DNA of 64,000 bases from Curtobacterium aurantiacum. Lineage in GTDB: Bacteria > Actinomycetota > Actinomycetes > Actinomycetales > Microbacteriaceae. The notes under the pieces were generated by a model. The model saw only the letters and a list, made by a program, of their open reading frames with translations, had not been told where the DNA came from and did no database searches. The stretch is taken from contig NZ_JAHEWN010000002.1 in assembly GCF_018598555.1 (NCBI RefSeq), positions 1-64,000 on the forward strand. The letters run 5' to 3'. Below are positions 16,644 to 24,899 of the stretch, one piece after another (position 1 is the stretch's first letter; every line of letters begins with the position of its first letter). Both the position numbers and the translations under genes were made by a program.

Positions 16644-17189
16644 GTGGACGTGACGACCGGCACCGACACGGACGAGGGACTCGTCCGTGCGATGGCACAG
16701 GGGGACACCGGCGCGCTCGCCCGGGCGTTCGACCGGTACGCCGCCACCCTCACCCGTTACGCCTGGGCGCTGGTCGACGACCGGTCCGACGTCGAGGAGA
16801 TCGTGCAGGACGCGTTCCTGACGCTCTGGCAGCGCGCTGCGACCCTCGAACTGCCGGCCGACACGATGCTGCCGTGGCTGCTCGTCGTGTGCCGCAACCA
16901 CGCCTTCAACACCGGGCGCAAGCAGGCCCGGCGCCGCGCGGACGAGCTCCCCGAGCACCTCGCCTCGCCCGCCGAGCACGACGAGGCCCGCGAGACCCTC
17001 CGCTGGGTCCGGGCCGAGATCGCCGCGCTCCCCGACCTCGACCGTCGCATCTGCGAGCTCTGCCTGCTCGAGGGTCACTCGTACGCCGAGGCCGCCGAAC
17101 TCCTCGGGCTCACGGTCGGCGCGGTCACCCAACGGGTGTCCCGCAACCGTCGACGACTCAAGAAGGTGGTGATGCACGATGAACACTGA
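16644..17189 (+). CDS. ECF RNA polymerase sigma factor
   Basis: A 181-residue extracytoplasmic-function sigma factor. Region 2 (about 24-90) includes DVEEIVQDAFLTLWQRA, the -10 binding helix; region 4 (about 118-175) includes the helix-turn-helix SYAEAAELLGLTVGAVTQRV. The GTG has a strong AAGGAGGTG site 5-6 nt upstream. Its last 11 bp overlap the next gene, which encodes a membrane protein and is therefore the candidate regulator. No ECF-type autoregulatory promoter could be assigned with certainty. Confidence 0.92.
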   Translation: MDVTTGTDTDEGLVRAMAQGDTGALARAFDRYAATLTRYAWALVDDRSDVEEIVQDAFLTLWQRAATLELPADTMLPWLLVVCRNHAFNTGRKQARRRADELPEHLASPAEHDEARETLRWVRAEIAALPDLDRRICELCLLEGHSYAEAAELLGLTVGAVTQRVSRNRRRLKKVVMHDEH

Positions 17190-17955
17190 GCCTCCCGAGG
17201 GAGACGACCTGCAGCGCATGCTCGTCTCGATGAAGCAGAACGTCCTCGAACGTGCCGCCCCGCTCCCGAAGCGTCGTCGTGGCCGGTCCGGGATCGTCAT
17301 CGGCGTCGTCGCGCTGCTCGCCGTCGGCACTGCGACCGGTGCCGTCGCCCTGACCCTCTCGCAGCAGAACGCCGACCCGGTCGCCGCTCCCACCCAGACC
17401 CAGCAGCCGGAACCCTCGCCGTCCGCGACCACGCCGAGCTCCGCCCCGATCACGGGTACCCCGACCCCGAAGCCCACCCCGACGTCGACACCGACCCCCG
17501 CCACGGCGACCATCCCCACGGACTGTCGCGCGCTCGTCTCGGCAGCCGACTACGTCCGTTTCTTCGGTGACACTCCGCTGACGCAGCTCGACCCGCCGTC
17601 GGGGACGGACCGCGTTCCGGATGGTCAGGACCCGGAAGGCACCCAGTCGAAGGTCTCCTGCTCGTGGCGTGACCCGCGCGCGGACATCTCCGGGATCGAG
17701 GTCCGGGCCGGGACCGCCACCGCAGCCACCATCCAGCGGGAGATCGAGGAGTTCCCCGCGTACGACGGCGGCGGGACGTGCACCGAGCGAGACGGCGGAA
17801 CCTTCTGCCAGTCCCGCGGGATCGTGGAGCCGTACGGCGCCGAGAAGGCGTACACGTACTTCACCCGCGGTGACACCTGGATCACCATCGAACAGACCAA
17901 CGTCCCGACCGACGGGCTCCTGGCCGCGCTCATCGCGACGTTCTGGGGGGACTGA
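17179..17955 (+). CDS. Membrane-anchored protein, candidate anti-sigma partner
   Basis: A 258-residue protein with about 37 cytoplasmic residues, one transmembrane helix (about 39-61), a Pro/Thr/Ser-rich linker (about 68-112) and an extracytoplasmic domain with four cysteines (near 115, 156, 198 and 207). It overlaps the sigma gene by 11 bp. There is no HxxxCxxC zinc anti-sigma motif and the cytoplasmic part is short, so if it holds the sigma factor it does so by an unrecognised domain. A DUF3558-like lipoprotein-type domain is a possible alternative. Start ATG 17179 has GAAGGTGGTG just upstream. Confidence 0.7.
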   Translation: MNTEPPEGDDLQRMLVSMKQNVLERAAPLPKRRRGRSGIVIGVVALLAVGTATGAVALTLSQQNADPVAAPTQTQQPEPSPSATTPSSAPITGTPTPKPTPTSTPTPATATIPTDCRALVSAADYVRFFGDTPLTQLDPPSGTDRVPDGQDPEGTQSKVSCSWRDPRADISGIEVRAGTATAATIQREIEEFPAYDGGGTCTERDGGTFCQSRGIVEPYGAEKAYTYFTRGDTWITIEQTNVPTDGLLAALIATFWGD

Positions 17956-17959
17956 CGGC

Positions 17960-17995
17960 CTGGAGGCACGCGGCGGACCCGACCCGTGCCTCCAG
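17960..17995. terminator. Family A-related hairpin (CTGGAGGC variant)
   Basis: CTGGAGGCACG (17960-17970) pairs perfectly with CGTGCCTCCAG (17985-17995) across 14 nt, 4 bp past the stop of the sigma-partner gene. It shares only the GGAGGC core with the other family A hairpins. It also serves the convergent side of the LysR gene ending at 18026. Confidence 0.55.
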
Positions 17996-18025
17996 TCCGT
18001 CGGTGGGGAAGCCCACTTCCCTGGG

Positions 18026-18904
18026 TCACCCCACCCGCGCCGCCACGATGTCGCGCGCCAGCGTCCGGACCGCGCGGCTCGGTTCCGGGGACGTCCGGAC
18101 CGCCAGGCCGATGCGGAGCGGTTCGACCTCGTCCTCCAGATCGAGCACCGCCCCGTCGTACCGCACCCCCGAGTCCGGCACGACCCCGACGCCGAGCCCG
18201 GCCGAGGCGAAGCGGACCACGGCGGGCATGTCGTTCATCTCCGCGACGATGCGCCGACGGATCCCGAGCCGCTCGAGTGCCCCGTCGAGGATGATCCGGT
18301 TGCCGAACCCGTGCGCCGTGTCGACGAACGGCTCGTCGGCGAGTTCGGCGAGCGACACCGACGACCGGCCAGCGAGCGGGTGGTCCGACGCGGTGAACAC
18401 CCGGAACGGCATCTCCCGCAACGGCTCCACGGCGACACCGGTCGGCACGGTGGGCAGGCCCGTGTAGGCGATGTCGAGCCGCCCGGCGACCAGGTCCTGC
18501 ACGAGGCCGGTCGTCCCCGACGGCGAGGTCATCAGCTCCACGGCGACGAGCGGGTGCTGCCGCCGGAACCGCTGCAGCACGCCCGTCAGGTCGACGATGT
18601 CCATGCTCGTGAAGATGCCGAGCCGCACCCGGCCCCGCAGGTCGGCGTCGTCGGCGGTGGCCAGGTCGCGCATCCGGTCGAGGGACTCGAGCACCGCGCG
18701 GGCGTGGGGGAGCAGGTCGTCACCGGCGGGGGTGAGCACGAGCTGCCGGCCCGTGCGGTCGAAGAGTCGCACCCCGAAGCTGCGCTCGAGCGACGCGATG
18801 CCCGCGGACACCGTGGACTGCGCGGCCCAGAGCCGTTCCGCCGCGCGGGTGACGCTGCCCTCGGCGGCGACGGTGACGAACTGTTCGAGCAACCGGGTCT
18901 CCAT
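18026..18904 (-). CDS. LysR family transcriptional regulator
   Basis: A 292-residue LysR regulator: winged HTH at 1-60 (FVTVAAEGSVTRAAERLWAA then SLERSFGVRLFDRTGR), followed by a periplasmic-binding-like effector domain (about 90-290). ATG 18904 is 6 nt after GATACT and lacks a Shine-Dalgarno site; longer readings run through the MFS gene on the other strand. It is divergent from the MFS transporter gene across 81 bp that contain a T-N11-A palindrome, so it probably controls that transporter and itself. Effector unknown. Confidence 0.9.
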   Translation of the reverse strand: METRLLEQFVTVAAEGSVTRAAERLWAAQSTVSAGIASLERSFGVRLFDRTGRQLVLTPAGDDLLPHARAVLESLDRMRDLATADDADLRGRVRLGIFTSMDIVDLTGVLQRFRRQHPLVAVELMTSPSGTTGLVQDLVAGRLDIAYTGLPTVPTGVAVEPLREMPFRVFTASDHPLAGRSSVSLAELADEPFVDTAHGFGNRIILDGALERLGIRRRIVAEMNDMPAVVRFASAGLGVGVVPDSGVRYDGAVLDLEDEVEPLRIGLAVRTSPEPSRAVRTLARDIVAARVG

Positions 18905-18913
18905 CGTCCGAGT

Positions 18914-18928
18914 ATCGACCTGCTCGAT
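18914..18928. promoter_or_regulatory. LysR-type T-N11-A operator
   Basis: ATCGA (18914-18918), five spacer bases and TCGAT (18924-18928) form a perfect palindrome containing the T-N11-A consensus of LysR operators. It lies between the divergent LysR and MFS genes and overlaps the predicted LysR -10 region, as expected for autoregulation. Confidence 0.55.
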
Positions 18929-18985
18929 GGTTCGCATCAAGCGCATCCGTTGGACTCGATGCACCCCGAGCGCGACCATCGGAGC

Positions 18986-20275
18986 ATGTCGACCGTCACC
19001 GAGACCCCGACGGGCACCGTCCCCGCCACCAGCGCCGCTCCCGCAACCGCGGGTGACCGCGTCGTCGCTCCCCGCGGGCGCCGTGCCCACACCCGGCGGC
19101 GCCACGGCTTCGGCTTCTGGGTCGTCGCCTTCGCGTTCCTCTCGGTGATGGCGTTCGCGACCGTCCCCGCGCCGCTCTACGTCATCTACCAGGCCCGCGA
19201 CGGCTTCCCGACCTTCACGACGACGGTGATCTTCGCCGCGTACGGGGTCGGGGTCGTCGGGTCGCTGTACCTCGCGGGGCACCTCAGTGACGTGCACGGA
19301 CGGCGGCCGCTCATCCTGGTGTCGATCGCCCTCGAGCTCGTCGCCGCCGTGCTGTTCCTGCTCTGGAACGACGTCACCGGCCTCATCGTCGCCCGGCTCG
19401 TGACCGGCCTCGGCGTCGGGACGCTCACCGCGACCGCGACGGCGCACCTCGGCGAGCTCCGGGTTCGGGCGACCGGTTCGAGCGACTCCGCGAAGGGCGC
19501 GAGCGTCGCCGCCGGGGCCGTGAACCTCGGTGGCCTGTCACTCGGCGCCCTGGTCGGCGGAGCACTCGCCGAGTTCGTCGGGCAGCCGCTCATGGTCCCG
19601 TACGTGGTGTTCGTGATCGCGCTGGCGGTCGCGTTCGTGCTGGTGCTCGCGGCGCCGGAGACGGTCGACCGTCCCGAGCAGCCCGTGGCCTACCGCCCGC
19701 AGCGCATGCAGGCGCCGGAGGGGCAGGGTGCCGCGTTCTGGGCCGCCGGGGCAGCCGCGTTCGCCGCGCTCGCCGTGCAGGGCCTCTTCACCTCGGTCGC
19801 ACCGAGCTTCCTCGGCACCACGTTCCACGTCACCGACCGCCTGGCCGCCGGCGCCACGACCTTCGGGGTCTTCGCCGCGAGTGCGCTGTCGCAGATCGTG
19901 TTCGCCCGGCTGTCGCAGCGTGTGCAGATCCGACTCGGCATGGTGCTCCTGGTCATCGGGCTGGTCGTCCTGGCCGTCGCCGCGGTCCTGCTGCAGGTCG
20001 CCGGGTTCATCGGCGGCGGCGTCGTCGCGGGTGCCGGCGTCGGCCTGCTCTTCCGTGCCGCCATCGGCAGCGCCGCGGCACTGGTCGGCCCGGAGCGTCG
20101 GGGCGGCGTGCTCGCCGCCACGTTCCTCATCGCCTACGCCGGGCTCACCGTGCCGGTCGTGGCCGTCGGCGCGGCGCTCCTGGTGGTCCCGACGCTCCCC
20201 GTCCTGATCGGGTACGTGGTGCTCGTCGCCGTCCTGGCCGTCGTCGCCGGCACCCGCCTGGCCGCGCGCGCCTGA
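18986..20275 (+). CDS. MFS transporter
   Basis: A 429-residue major facilitator with about 35 polar residues then twelve predicted helices. The loop 2-3 signature is visible as GHLSDVHGRRP, and the second half begins near a RPQRMQAPEG cytoplasmic loop. It probably exports a drug or metabolite by proton antiport. The ATG at 18986 follows CGGAG; it is divergent from a LysR gene that likely controls it. A 17-bp-arm hairpin lies 38 bp past the stop. Confidence 0.88.
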   Translation: MSTVTETPTGTVPATSAAPATAGDRVVAPRGRRAHTRRRHGFGFWVVAFAFLSVMAFATVPAPLYVIYQARDGFPTFTTTVIFAAYGVGVVGSLYLAGHLSDVHGRRPLILVSIALELVAAVLFLLWNDVTGLIVARLVTGLGVGTLTATATAHLGELRVRATGSSDSAKGASVAAGAVNLGGLSLGALVGGALAEFVGQPLMVPYVVFVIALAVAFVLVLAAPETVDRPEQPVAYRPQRMQAPEGQGAAFWAAGAAAFAALAVQGLFTSVAPSFLGTTFHVTDRLAAGATTFGVFAASALSQIVFARLSQRVQIRLGMVLLVIGLVVLAVAAVLLQVAGFIGGGVVAGAGVGLLFRAAIGSAAALVGPERRGGVLAATFLIAYAGLTVPVVAVGAALLVVPTLPVLIGYVVLVAVLAVVAGTRLAARA

Positions 20276-20312
20276 CGCGGGGCGGGCCTGGCGTCCGCCC
20301 ATCGCATCCCGC

Positions 20313-20370
20313 AACCAGGTTCCGGACACCGCACCACGTGATCGCGCGGCGCCGTGTCCGGAACCTGGTT
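20313..20370. terminator. Long perfect hairpin
   Basis: AACCAGGTTCCGGACAC (20313-20329) pairs perfectly with its complement at 20354-20370 across a 24-nt loop. It follows the MFS gene and precedes the next gene's -10 element. No T tract. Similar isolated long-arm hairpins occur at 25882 and 37087. Confidence 0.5.
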
Positions 20371-20405
20371 CCGTCGTGCGGCCGCACTCCCGGCATACTG
20401 GGCGG

Positions 20406-21008
20406 GTGCCCCGGAACCGCAACCGTCCCGTGATCACCGGCGTCGCGGCCGTGGTGGCCGCCGGGCTCCTCGCCGGCGGGCTGTTCCTGACGGCACGGCA
20501 GGGCGCTGACGACCCGACCATCGGCGGTTCGACCGTCGGTGCGACGACCGGTGCGGCATCGCCCTCGGGTGACAGCACCGTCACGATCACCCGCACGGGG
20601 CCGGACATGCCCGGCTCCGCCGCCCTCGCACGGTGCGACGGCACGACCCGGGCGGCCGTCGCCCGGTACGAGACCGAGGCCCTCGGCCGCGTCACCCTGC
20701 AGTGCGGCACCGCTGCCCAGGGCTACGAGCACATCCGGGTGCGGCACACCGCCGACTGGCAGGACGTCGTCACCGGGCACGGCTCGCGGGACTGGGACGA
20801 CGCCATGCTCACCGCGGTGCAGACGGCGCTCGAGGCCCCGCGCCCCGGGTTCCCGGTCGACGCCGGCGACGGCAAGGTCTGCTACGCCGCACCCGTCCGG
20901 TTCGACGACGGTTCGCGCCCCGACGAGGACCCGTACGTCAAGGTCATCGTCTCGGCCACCACCGACCGGGTGATCACGGCCTACCCCACGCGCACCGACG
21001 ACTGCTGA
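20406..21008 (+). CDS. Membrane-anchored or secreted protein of unknown function
   Basis: A 200-residue protein with a basic N-terminus and a single hydrophobic segment (about 9-29) that could be an uncleaved anchor or signal peptide. The rest is extracytoplasmic with four cysteines (in LARCDGT, TLQCGT, GKVCYA and TDDC), possibly two disulphides. No recognised domain. GTG 20406 lies 6 nt after CATACT, so the transcript is probably leaderless. Convergent with the CDF exporter gene. Confidence 0.7.
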   Translation: MPRNRNRPVITGVAAVVAAGLLAGGLFLTARQGADDPTIGGSTVGATTGAASPSGDSTVTITRTGPDMPGSAALARCDGTTRAAVARYETEALGRVTLQCGTAAQGYEHIRVRHTADWQDVVTGHGSRDWDDAMLTAVQTALEAPRPGFPVDAGDGKVCYAAPVRFDDGSRPDEDPYVKVIVSATTDRVITAYPTRTDDC

Positions 21009-21222
21009 CCCGGTGGGCGGCGGCGCTGGCCACTGACGTCGTACGACACCGCCGTTGTCGTCCGACATCGGCCCTGTCGCAACCGGTGCCACGCAACAGT
21101 CCGCTTGTGCACGGAGCGACGATGTCGTCGTCGTACGACGTCGACCCTGTCGTTCCGCGTCGCCTCCCCCGTCGCCGCCAATCCCGACCGAGACCCGAGA
21201 CGCACACGCCCCAGCACGCGAC

Positions 21223-22137
21223 CTACGCGTGCACCTCGTACTCGTGCCGCCGGTGCGACACCGGCTCCAACTGGAACGTCGAGTGCTCCACCGGCACGTC
21301 GAAGTGCTCCGCCACGCACCGCTGCAGCTCGTCGAGGATCGCCGGGGCGTGCGCCGTCGAGAAGCAGTGGTCGTCCACCACCACGTGCGCCGTCAGGTTC
21401 GGCACCCCGGTCGCAACGAGTGTCGCGTGCAGGTCGTGCACCGCGATGACGTGGTCGAGCTCGAGGATGTGGCCGCGCACGTCGTCGAGGTCGAGCCCTG
21501 GCGGCGTCGATTCGAGCAGCACGTTCGCGGTCTCGCGCAGCAGCCGGATCGCCCGCGGCAGGATGAGCAGACCGATCAGGATCGCGGCGACGGAGTCCGC
21601 CCGCTCCCACCCGGTCAGCATGAGCACGATCGCGGCGACGATGACGGCGACCGAGCCGAGGGTGTCGTTGAGCACCTCGAGCCGGGCGGCCCGCGAGGTG
21701 AACCCTTCACCCGAGGCCCGCAGCAGCACCGCGTAGGCCACGAGGTTGCCGACGAGTCCGACGATGCCGAAGACGAGCAGCGGCCCGGAGTGGATCTCCT
21801 CCGGCACGAACAGCCGCTGGACCGCCGAGATGATCACGTAGACCCCGACGGCGAGCAGGATCGCGGCCTGCGCCGTGGCACCGAGGACCTCGGCCCGCTG
21901 GAAGCCCCAGGTGCGCTGCGCGGTCGGGGACCGGCGGGCGAGCCGCGTCGCGACGAGCCCGATGCCGAGCCCGCCGGTGTCGACGACCATGTGCCCGGCG
22001 TCGACGAGCAGGGCGAGCGAACCGGTGACCACGGCGCCGACGACCTCGGCGAGCAGGATGCCCGCCGAGATGCAGAACGCGATGAGCAGGGCGCGCTCGG
22101 ACGCGTGCCCGACGCCGTGCCCGTGGTCGTGTCCCAT
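21223..22137 (-). CDS. Cation diffusion facilitator (CzcD-like) metal exporter
   Basis: A 304-residue CDF transporter that exports zinc or related divalent cations against protons. It begins with a metal-binding HDHGHGVGH segment, has six helices with HMVVD in helix 2 and the ELNDTLGS-type motif (EVLNDTLGS) in helix 5, and a cytoplasmic C-terminal domain with DHCFSTAH. In helix 5 the usual HxxxD His position is Glu, common in actinobacterial members. ATG 22137 is 7 nt after TACGAT; ATG 22146 is an in-frame alternative overlapping that hexamer. Divergent from the DUF4166 gene. Confidence 0.9.
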   Translation of the reverse strand: MGHDHGHGVGHASERALLIAFCISAGILLAEVVGAVVTGSLALLVDAGHMVVDTGGLGIGLVATRLARRSPTAQRTWGFQRAEVLGATAQAAILLAVGVYVIISAVQRLFVPEEIHSGPLLVFGIVGLVGNLVAYAVLLRASGEGFTSRAARLEVLNDTLGSVAVIVAAIVLMLTGWERADSVAAILIGLLILPRAIRLLRETANVLLESTPPGLDLDDVRGHILELDHVIAVHDLHATLVATGVPNLTAHVVVDDHCFSTAHAPAILDELQRCVAEHFDVPVEHSTFQLEPVSHRRHEYEVHA

Positions 22138-22185
22138 GTGCGACATCGTAGGGATCCGCACCGACGACATGCCAGGATCGTCACC

Positions 22186-22863
22186 GTGAGCGGGTCGCCC
22201 TACGAGCTGTCGACACCCCCCGAGGTGCTGGCCCGGCTGCACCCTCGACTCCGCACGTACTTCGGTGCCGTCCCACCCGGACACGTCGGCCGGGGCGAGG
22301 GCGTGTTCCGCGTCGTCGGCACGCCGCGCCGTTGGCTGTGGCCCCTGCTCGCCCTGTTCGCGCGCGACGCGGTCATGTTCCCGGTCTGGGAGCGGGACGT
22401 CCCCTTCACGGTCGAGAACCGTCCGGCTCGCGTCCGACGCGGATCCGGGACCAGCCTGGAGGCCCGCCCCGCCGTCCGCGCGCACCGCACCTTCCGCTTC
22501 CGCTCCGGCACCCGCACGATGGTGGACGCCATCACCGCCGAACCCGACGGCCTGGTCGACCACCTCGGCCGCCGTGGGCGCGTCAGCGCCCTGCTCCGGG
22601 CGCAGGTCGACGCGCACGGCCCGGATGCGGGCGCCCTGCGCCTGGTCTCCGAGCGCGTGACGTTCCGCGCGCTGGGACGCGATCTGCGCCTCCCGGCCCT
22701 GATCGCACCGCGGGTGCTGCTCACAGAACGATTCGATGACGAAGCCGACCTGCAGCGCGTGTCCCTGGTGCTCACGGCGCCGGTGCTCGGCACGCTGTAC
22801 CGGTACGAGGGGGCGTTCCGGTACGCCGTCGTGCCCGATGCCGGTCCTGAAGGGGGACGTTGA
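22186..22863 (+). CDS. DUF4166 domain protein
   Basis: A 225-residue protein matching DUF4166, usually found fused to or beside saccharopine-dehydrogenase-like or epimerase proteins. Visible landmarks are a GEGVFRVVGTPRRW segment near 43-56, FRSGTRTMVD in the middle and LGTLYRYEGAFRY near the C-terminus. No membrane anchor except one hydrophobic stretch near 58-70. GTG 22186 lies 7 nt after CAGGAT (leaderless pattern). Its stop overlaps the next ATG (TGATG), so it works with the TIGR01777-type protein. Confidence 0.8.
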   Translation: MSGSPYELSTPPEVLARLHPRLRTYFGAVPPGHVGRGEGVFRVVGTPRRWLWPLLALFARDAVMFPVWERDVPFTVENRPARVRRGSGTSLEARPAVRAHRTFRFRSGTRTMVDAITAEPDGLVDHLGRRGRVSALLRAQVDAHGPDAGALRLVSERVTFRALGRDLRLPALIAPRVLLTERFDDEADLQRVSLVLTAPVLGTLYRYEGAFRYAVVPDAGPEGGR

Positions 22864-23837
22864 TGGTCGAGCAGCAGAAGGTCGTGATCGCGGGAGCGAG
22901 CGGCTTCGTGGGGCGGTACCTGCGGGACGCCTTCACGGAAGAGGGCTACCGGGTCGTCACCATCGGCCGGACCGGGGACGCCGTGTGGGGCAACACCATG
23001 CGCATCCGGGAACTCGTCAACGGCGCCGCCCTGGTCGTGAACATGGCGGGCAAGAGCGTGAACTGCCGCTACGGCCGACGGAACCGCGCGGAGATCATGC
23101 GCTCCCGGGTGGACACCACACTCGAGCTCGCCGAGGCCATCCGGACGTCGGAGCACCCGACGCCTCTGTGGTTGAACGCCTCGACCGCGACGATCTACCG
23201 GCACGCAGACGACCGCCCGCAGGACGAGACGACGGGGGAGATCGGCGAGGGGTTCTCGGTCTCCGTCGCCCGCGCGTGGGAGGACGCGTTCTTCGGCGCC
23301 GACCTGCCCGCGACCCGTCGTGTGGCGCTCCGGATGGCGATCGTGTTCGGCGACGGCAGCGCGCTGCTGCCGCTCCTCCGGCTCGCGCAGGCCGGACTCG
23401 GCGGGCCGCAGTACGACGGGCCGTGGGTACCGACGCGCTCCCGGCTCCGCGCCGGCACGTACCACCACCACCGGCCGACCCACGGCCGACAGCGGTTCAG
23501 CTGGGTGCACATCGAGGACGTGCTCGGCTCGATCCGGTTCCTCCGCGACCACCCCGAGATCGAGGGGCCGGTGAACATCTCGAGCCCGAACCCGTCGGAC
23601 AACCGCACCGTGATGGCGACCCTCCGCGACGCCGTCGGCCGCCGGTTCGGGGTGCCGACCTGGCGGTGGATGCTCGAGCTCGGGTCGTTCGCGATCCGCA
23701 CCGAGACCGAACTCGTGTTGAAGAGCCGGTGGGTGGTGCCGACCCGGTTGACCCAGGCCGGCTACGAGTTCCGGTACCCGCACCTGCACGGGGCACTCGC
23801 CGGGATCATCGCGGAGCGCCGCCAGCACCGGGGGTGA
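22863..23837 (+). CDS. TIGR01777/YfcH-type NAD-dependent epimerase
   Basis: A 324-residue extended-SDR protein. GASGFVGRYL at 11-20 binds the dinucleotide, a VNMAGKSVNCRYG block typical of the TIGR01777 (SulA/YfcH) family is near 60, NASTATIYRH near 102 precedes the catalytic region, and a DUF1731-like C-terminal segment (NPSDNRTVMATLRDAVGRR) follows. Activity of this family is unknown. It is coupled to the DUF4166 gene by a 1-nt overlap and its 3' end overlaps the convergent EamA gene by 32 bp. Confidence 0.85.
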   Translation: MVEQQKVVIAGASGFVGRYLRDAFTEEGYRVVTIGRTGDAVWGNTMRIRELVNGAALVVNMAGKSVNCRYGRRNRAEIMRSRVDTTLELAEAIRTSEHPTPLWLNASTATIYRHADDRPQDETTGEIGEGFSVSVARAWEDAFFGADLPATRRVALRMAIVFGDGSALLPLLRLAQAGLGGPQYDGPWVPTRSRLRAGTYHHHRPTHGRQRFSWVHIEDVLGSIRFLRDHPEIEGPVNISSPNPSDNRTVMATLRDAVGRRFGVPTWRWMLELGSFAIRTETELVLKSRWVVPTRLTQAGYEFRYPHLHGALAGIIAERRQHRG

Positions 23838-24828
23838 CGGTCGGGTCGAGATCGCGCGCACTGCCGCTCACGAGCGGTCCGGGCAGCACGTCGTGCGATC
23901 CCGGCGGCACGGCAGCGGCGCGTCGTTCGACCTCGTCGGCGGGGGCCGGTCGCGGACCGGCGCCCCGCGCCGGTCGCGACGACCACAGCACGGCGGCGAC
24001 CACGACCGTGCCGGCGAGCACCTCGACGAGGTCAGGCACCTCGCCGAAGGCCGCCCACGACGCGAGCACCCCGACCACCGGCACGAGCATCGAGAACGGT
24101 GCGACGGTGCTCGACGGGTAGGTCACCAGCAGCCGCGACCAGATGCCGTACCCCACCAGGGTCGCGACGACCACGATGTACAGCAGGCCGAGGTCCGCGG
24201 GCAGCGCCGACGCCGTGAACGCCGTGCCGAGTGCGGCACCGATGCGGTCGGGCCCCTCGACCACGAACGACAGCACGGCCATCGGGACCGGCGGCACGAC
24301 CGACCACCACAGGGTCAGGTGCAGCGGGTTCGCCGCCCCCGCCCGCCGGGTCGCGACGTTGCCGATCGCCCACCCGAGCGCCCCGCACAGGGCGAGCACG
24401 ACGGGCAGCAGGGCAGCGGTCTGCGAGCGGTGGAGGGCGATCAGGCCGAGGGCCGCGACGGCGACCGTCACCCCGACGAGCTGTCGTCCGGTCAGCCGCT
24501 CACGCAGGAACACCCCGGCCAGCACGACGGTGAACGGTGCCGATGCCTGCAACACGAGCGAGGCCAGCCCCGACGGCATGCCCGACGCCATGCTGAGGTA
24601 CAGGAACGAGAACTGCAGCACCCCGAGCCCGAGGCCGACGAGCAGCAGCCGCCCGAACGGGATCCGCGGCCGCGGCACGAACAGCAGCGTCGGGACCGCC
24701 AAGATCGTGAACCGCAGCGCTGCGAGCAGGAACGGCGGGAAGTGCTCGAGCGCGAGTGCCGTCGCGGGGAAGTTCAGGCCCCAGACCACGGCCACGACGA
24801 CGGCGAGCAGGCGGTCACGAGTGGTCAT
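23806..24828 (-). CDS. EamA/DMT family transporter
   Basis: A 340-residue drug/metabolite transporter with ten predicted helices forming two EamA repeats (WGLNFPATALALEHFPP begins the first). A hydrophilic 60-residue C-terminal tail follows and overlaps the convergent epimerase gene. ATG 24828 lies 6 nt after GACGAT on its strand; an in-frame ATG at 24864 would enter the intergenic operator region. It is divergent from a LysR gene with two GTTGTAGG motifs between them, so that regulator probably controls it. Substrate unknown (amino acids or metabolites are usual). Confidence 0.86.
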   Translation of the reverse strand: MTTRDRLLAVVVAVVWGLNFPATALALEHFPPFLLAALRFTILAVPTLLFVPRPRIPFGRLLLVGLGLGVLQFSFLYLSMASGMPSGLASLVLQASAPFTVVLAGVFLRERLTGRQLVGVTVAVAALGLIALHRSQTAALLPVVLALCGALGWAIGNVATRRAGAANPLHLTLWWSVVPPVPMAVLSFVVEGPDRIGAALGTAFTASALPADLGLLYIVVVATLVGYGIWSRLLVTYPSSTVAPFSMLVPVVGVLASWAAFGEVPDLVEVLAGTVVVAAVLWSSRPARGAGPRPAPADEVERRAAAVPPGSHDVLPGPLVSGSARDLDPTVTPGAGGAPR

Positions 24829-24851
24829 GGTCCGATCGTCCCCGGCCTCAT

Positions 24852-24895
24852 GTTGTAGGTCCATCGAAACTCTTGCAACCGACGTTGTAGGGTCC
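24852..24895. promoter_or_regulatory. Direct-repeat operator between EamA and LysR genes
   Basis: GTTGTAGGTCC (24852-24862) and GTTGTAGGGTCC (24884-24895) repeat in the same orientation 32 bp apart, about three helical turns, with CTTGCAAC between them. The second copy contains TAGGGT, the likely -10 of the LysR gene. This placement fits autoregulation and control of the divergent transporter. Confidence 0.5.
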
Positions 24896-24899
24896 CTGC

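Noticed and set aside
21030-21150. Repeated GTCGTACGAC motifs between the Cys-rich protein and the CDF exporter gene
   Set aside because: Two copies of a short self-palindrome in GC-rich DNA with no consistent spacing to a promoter; not enough to call an operator.
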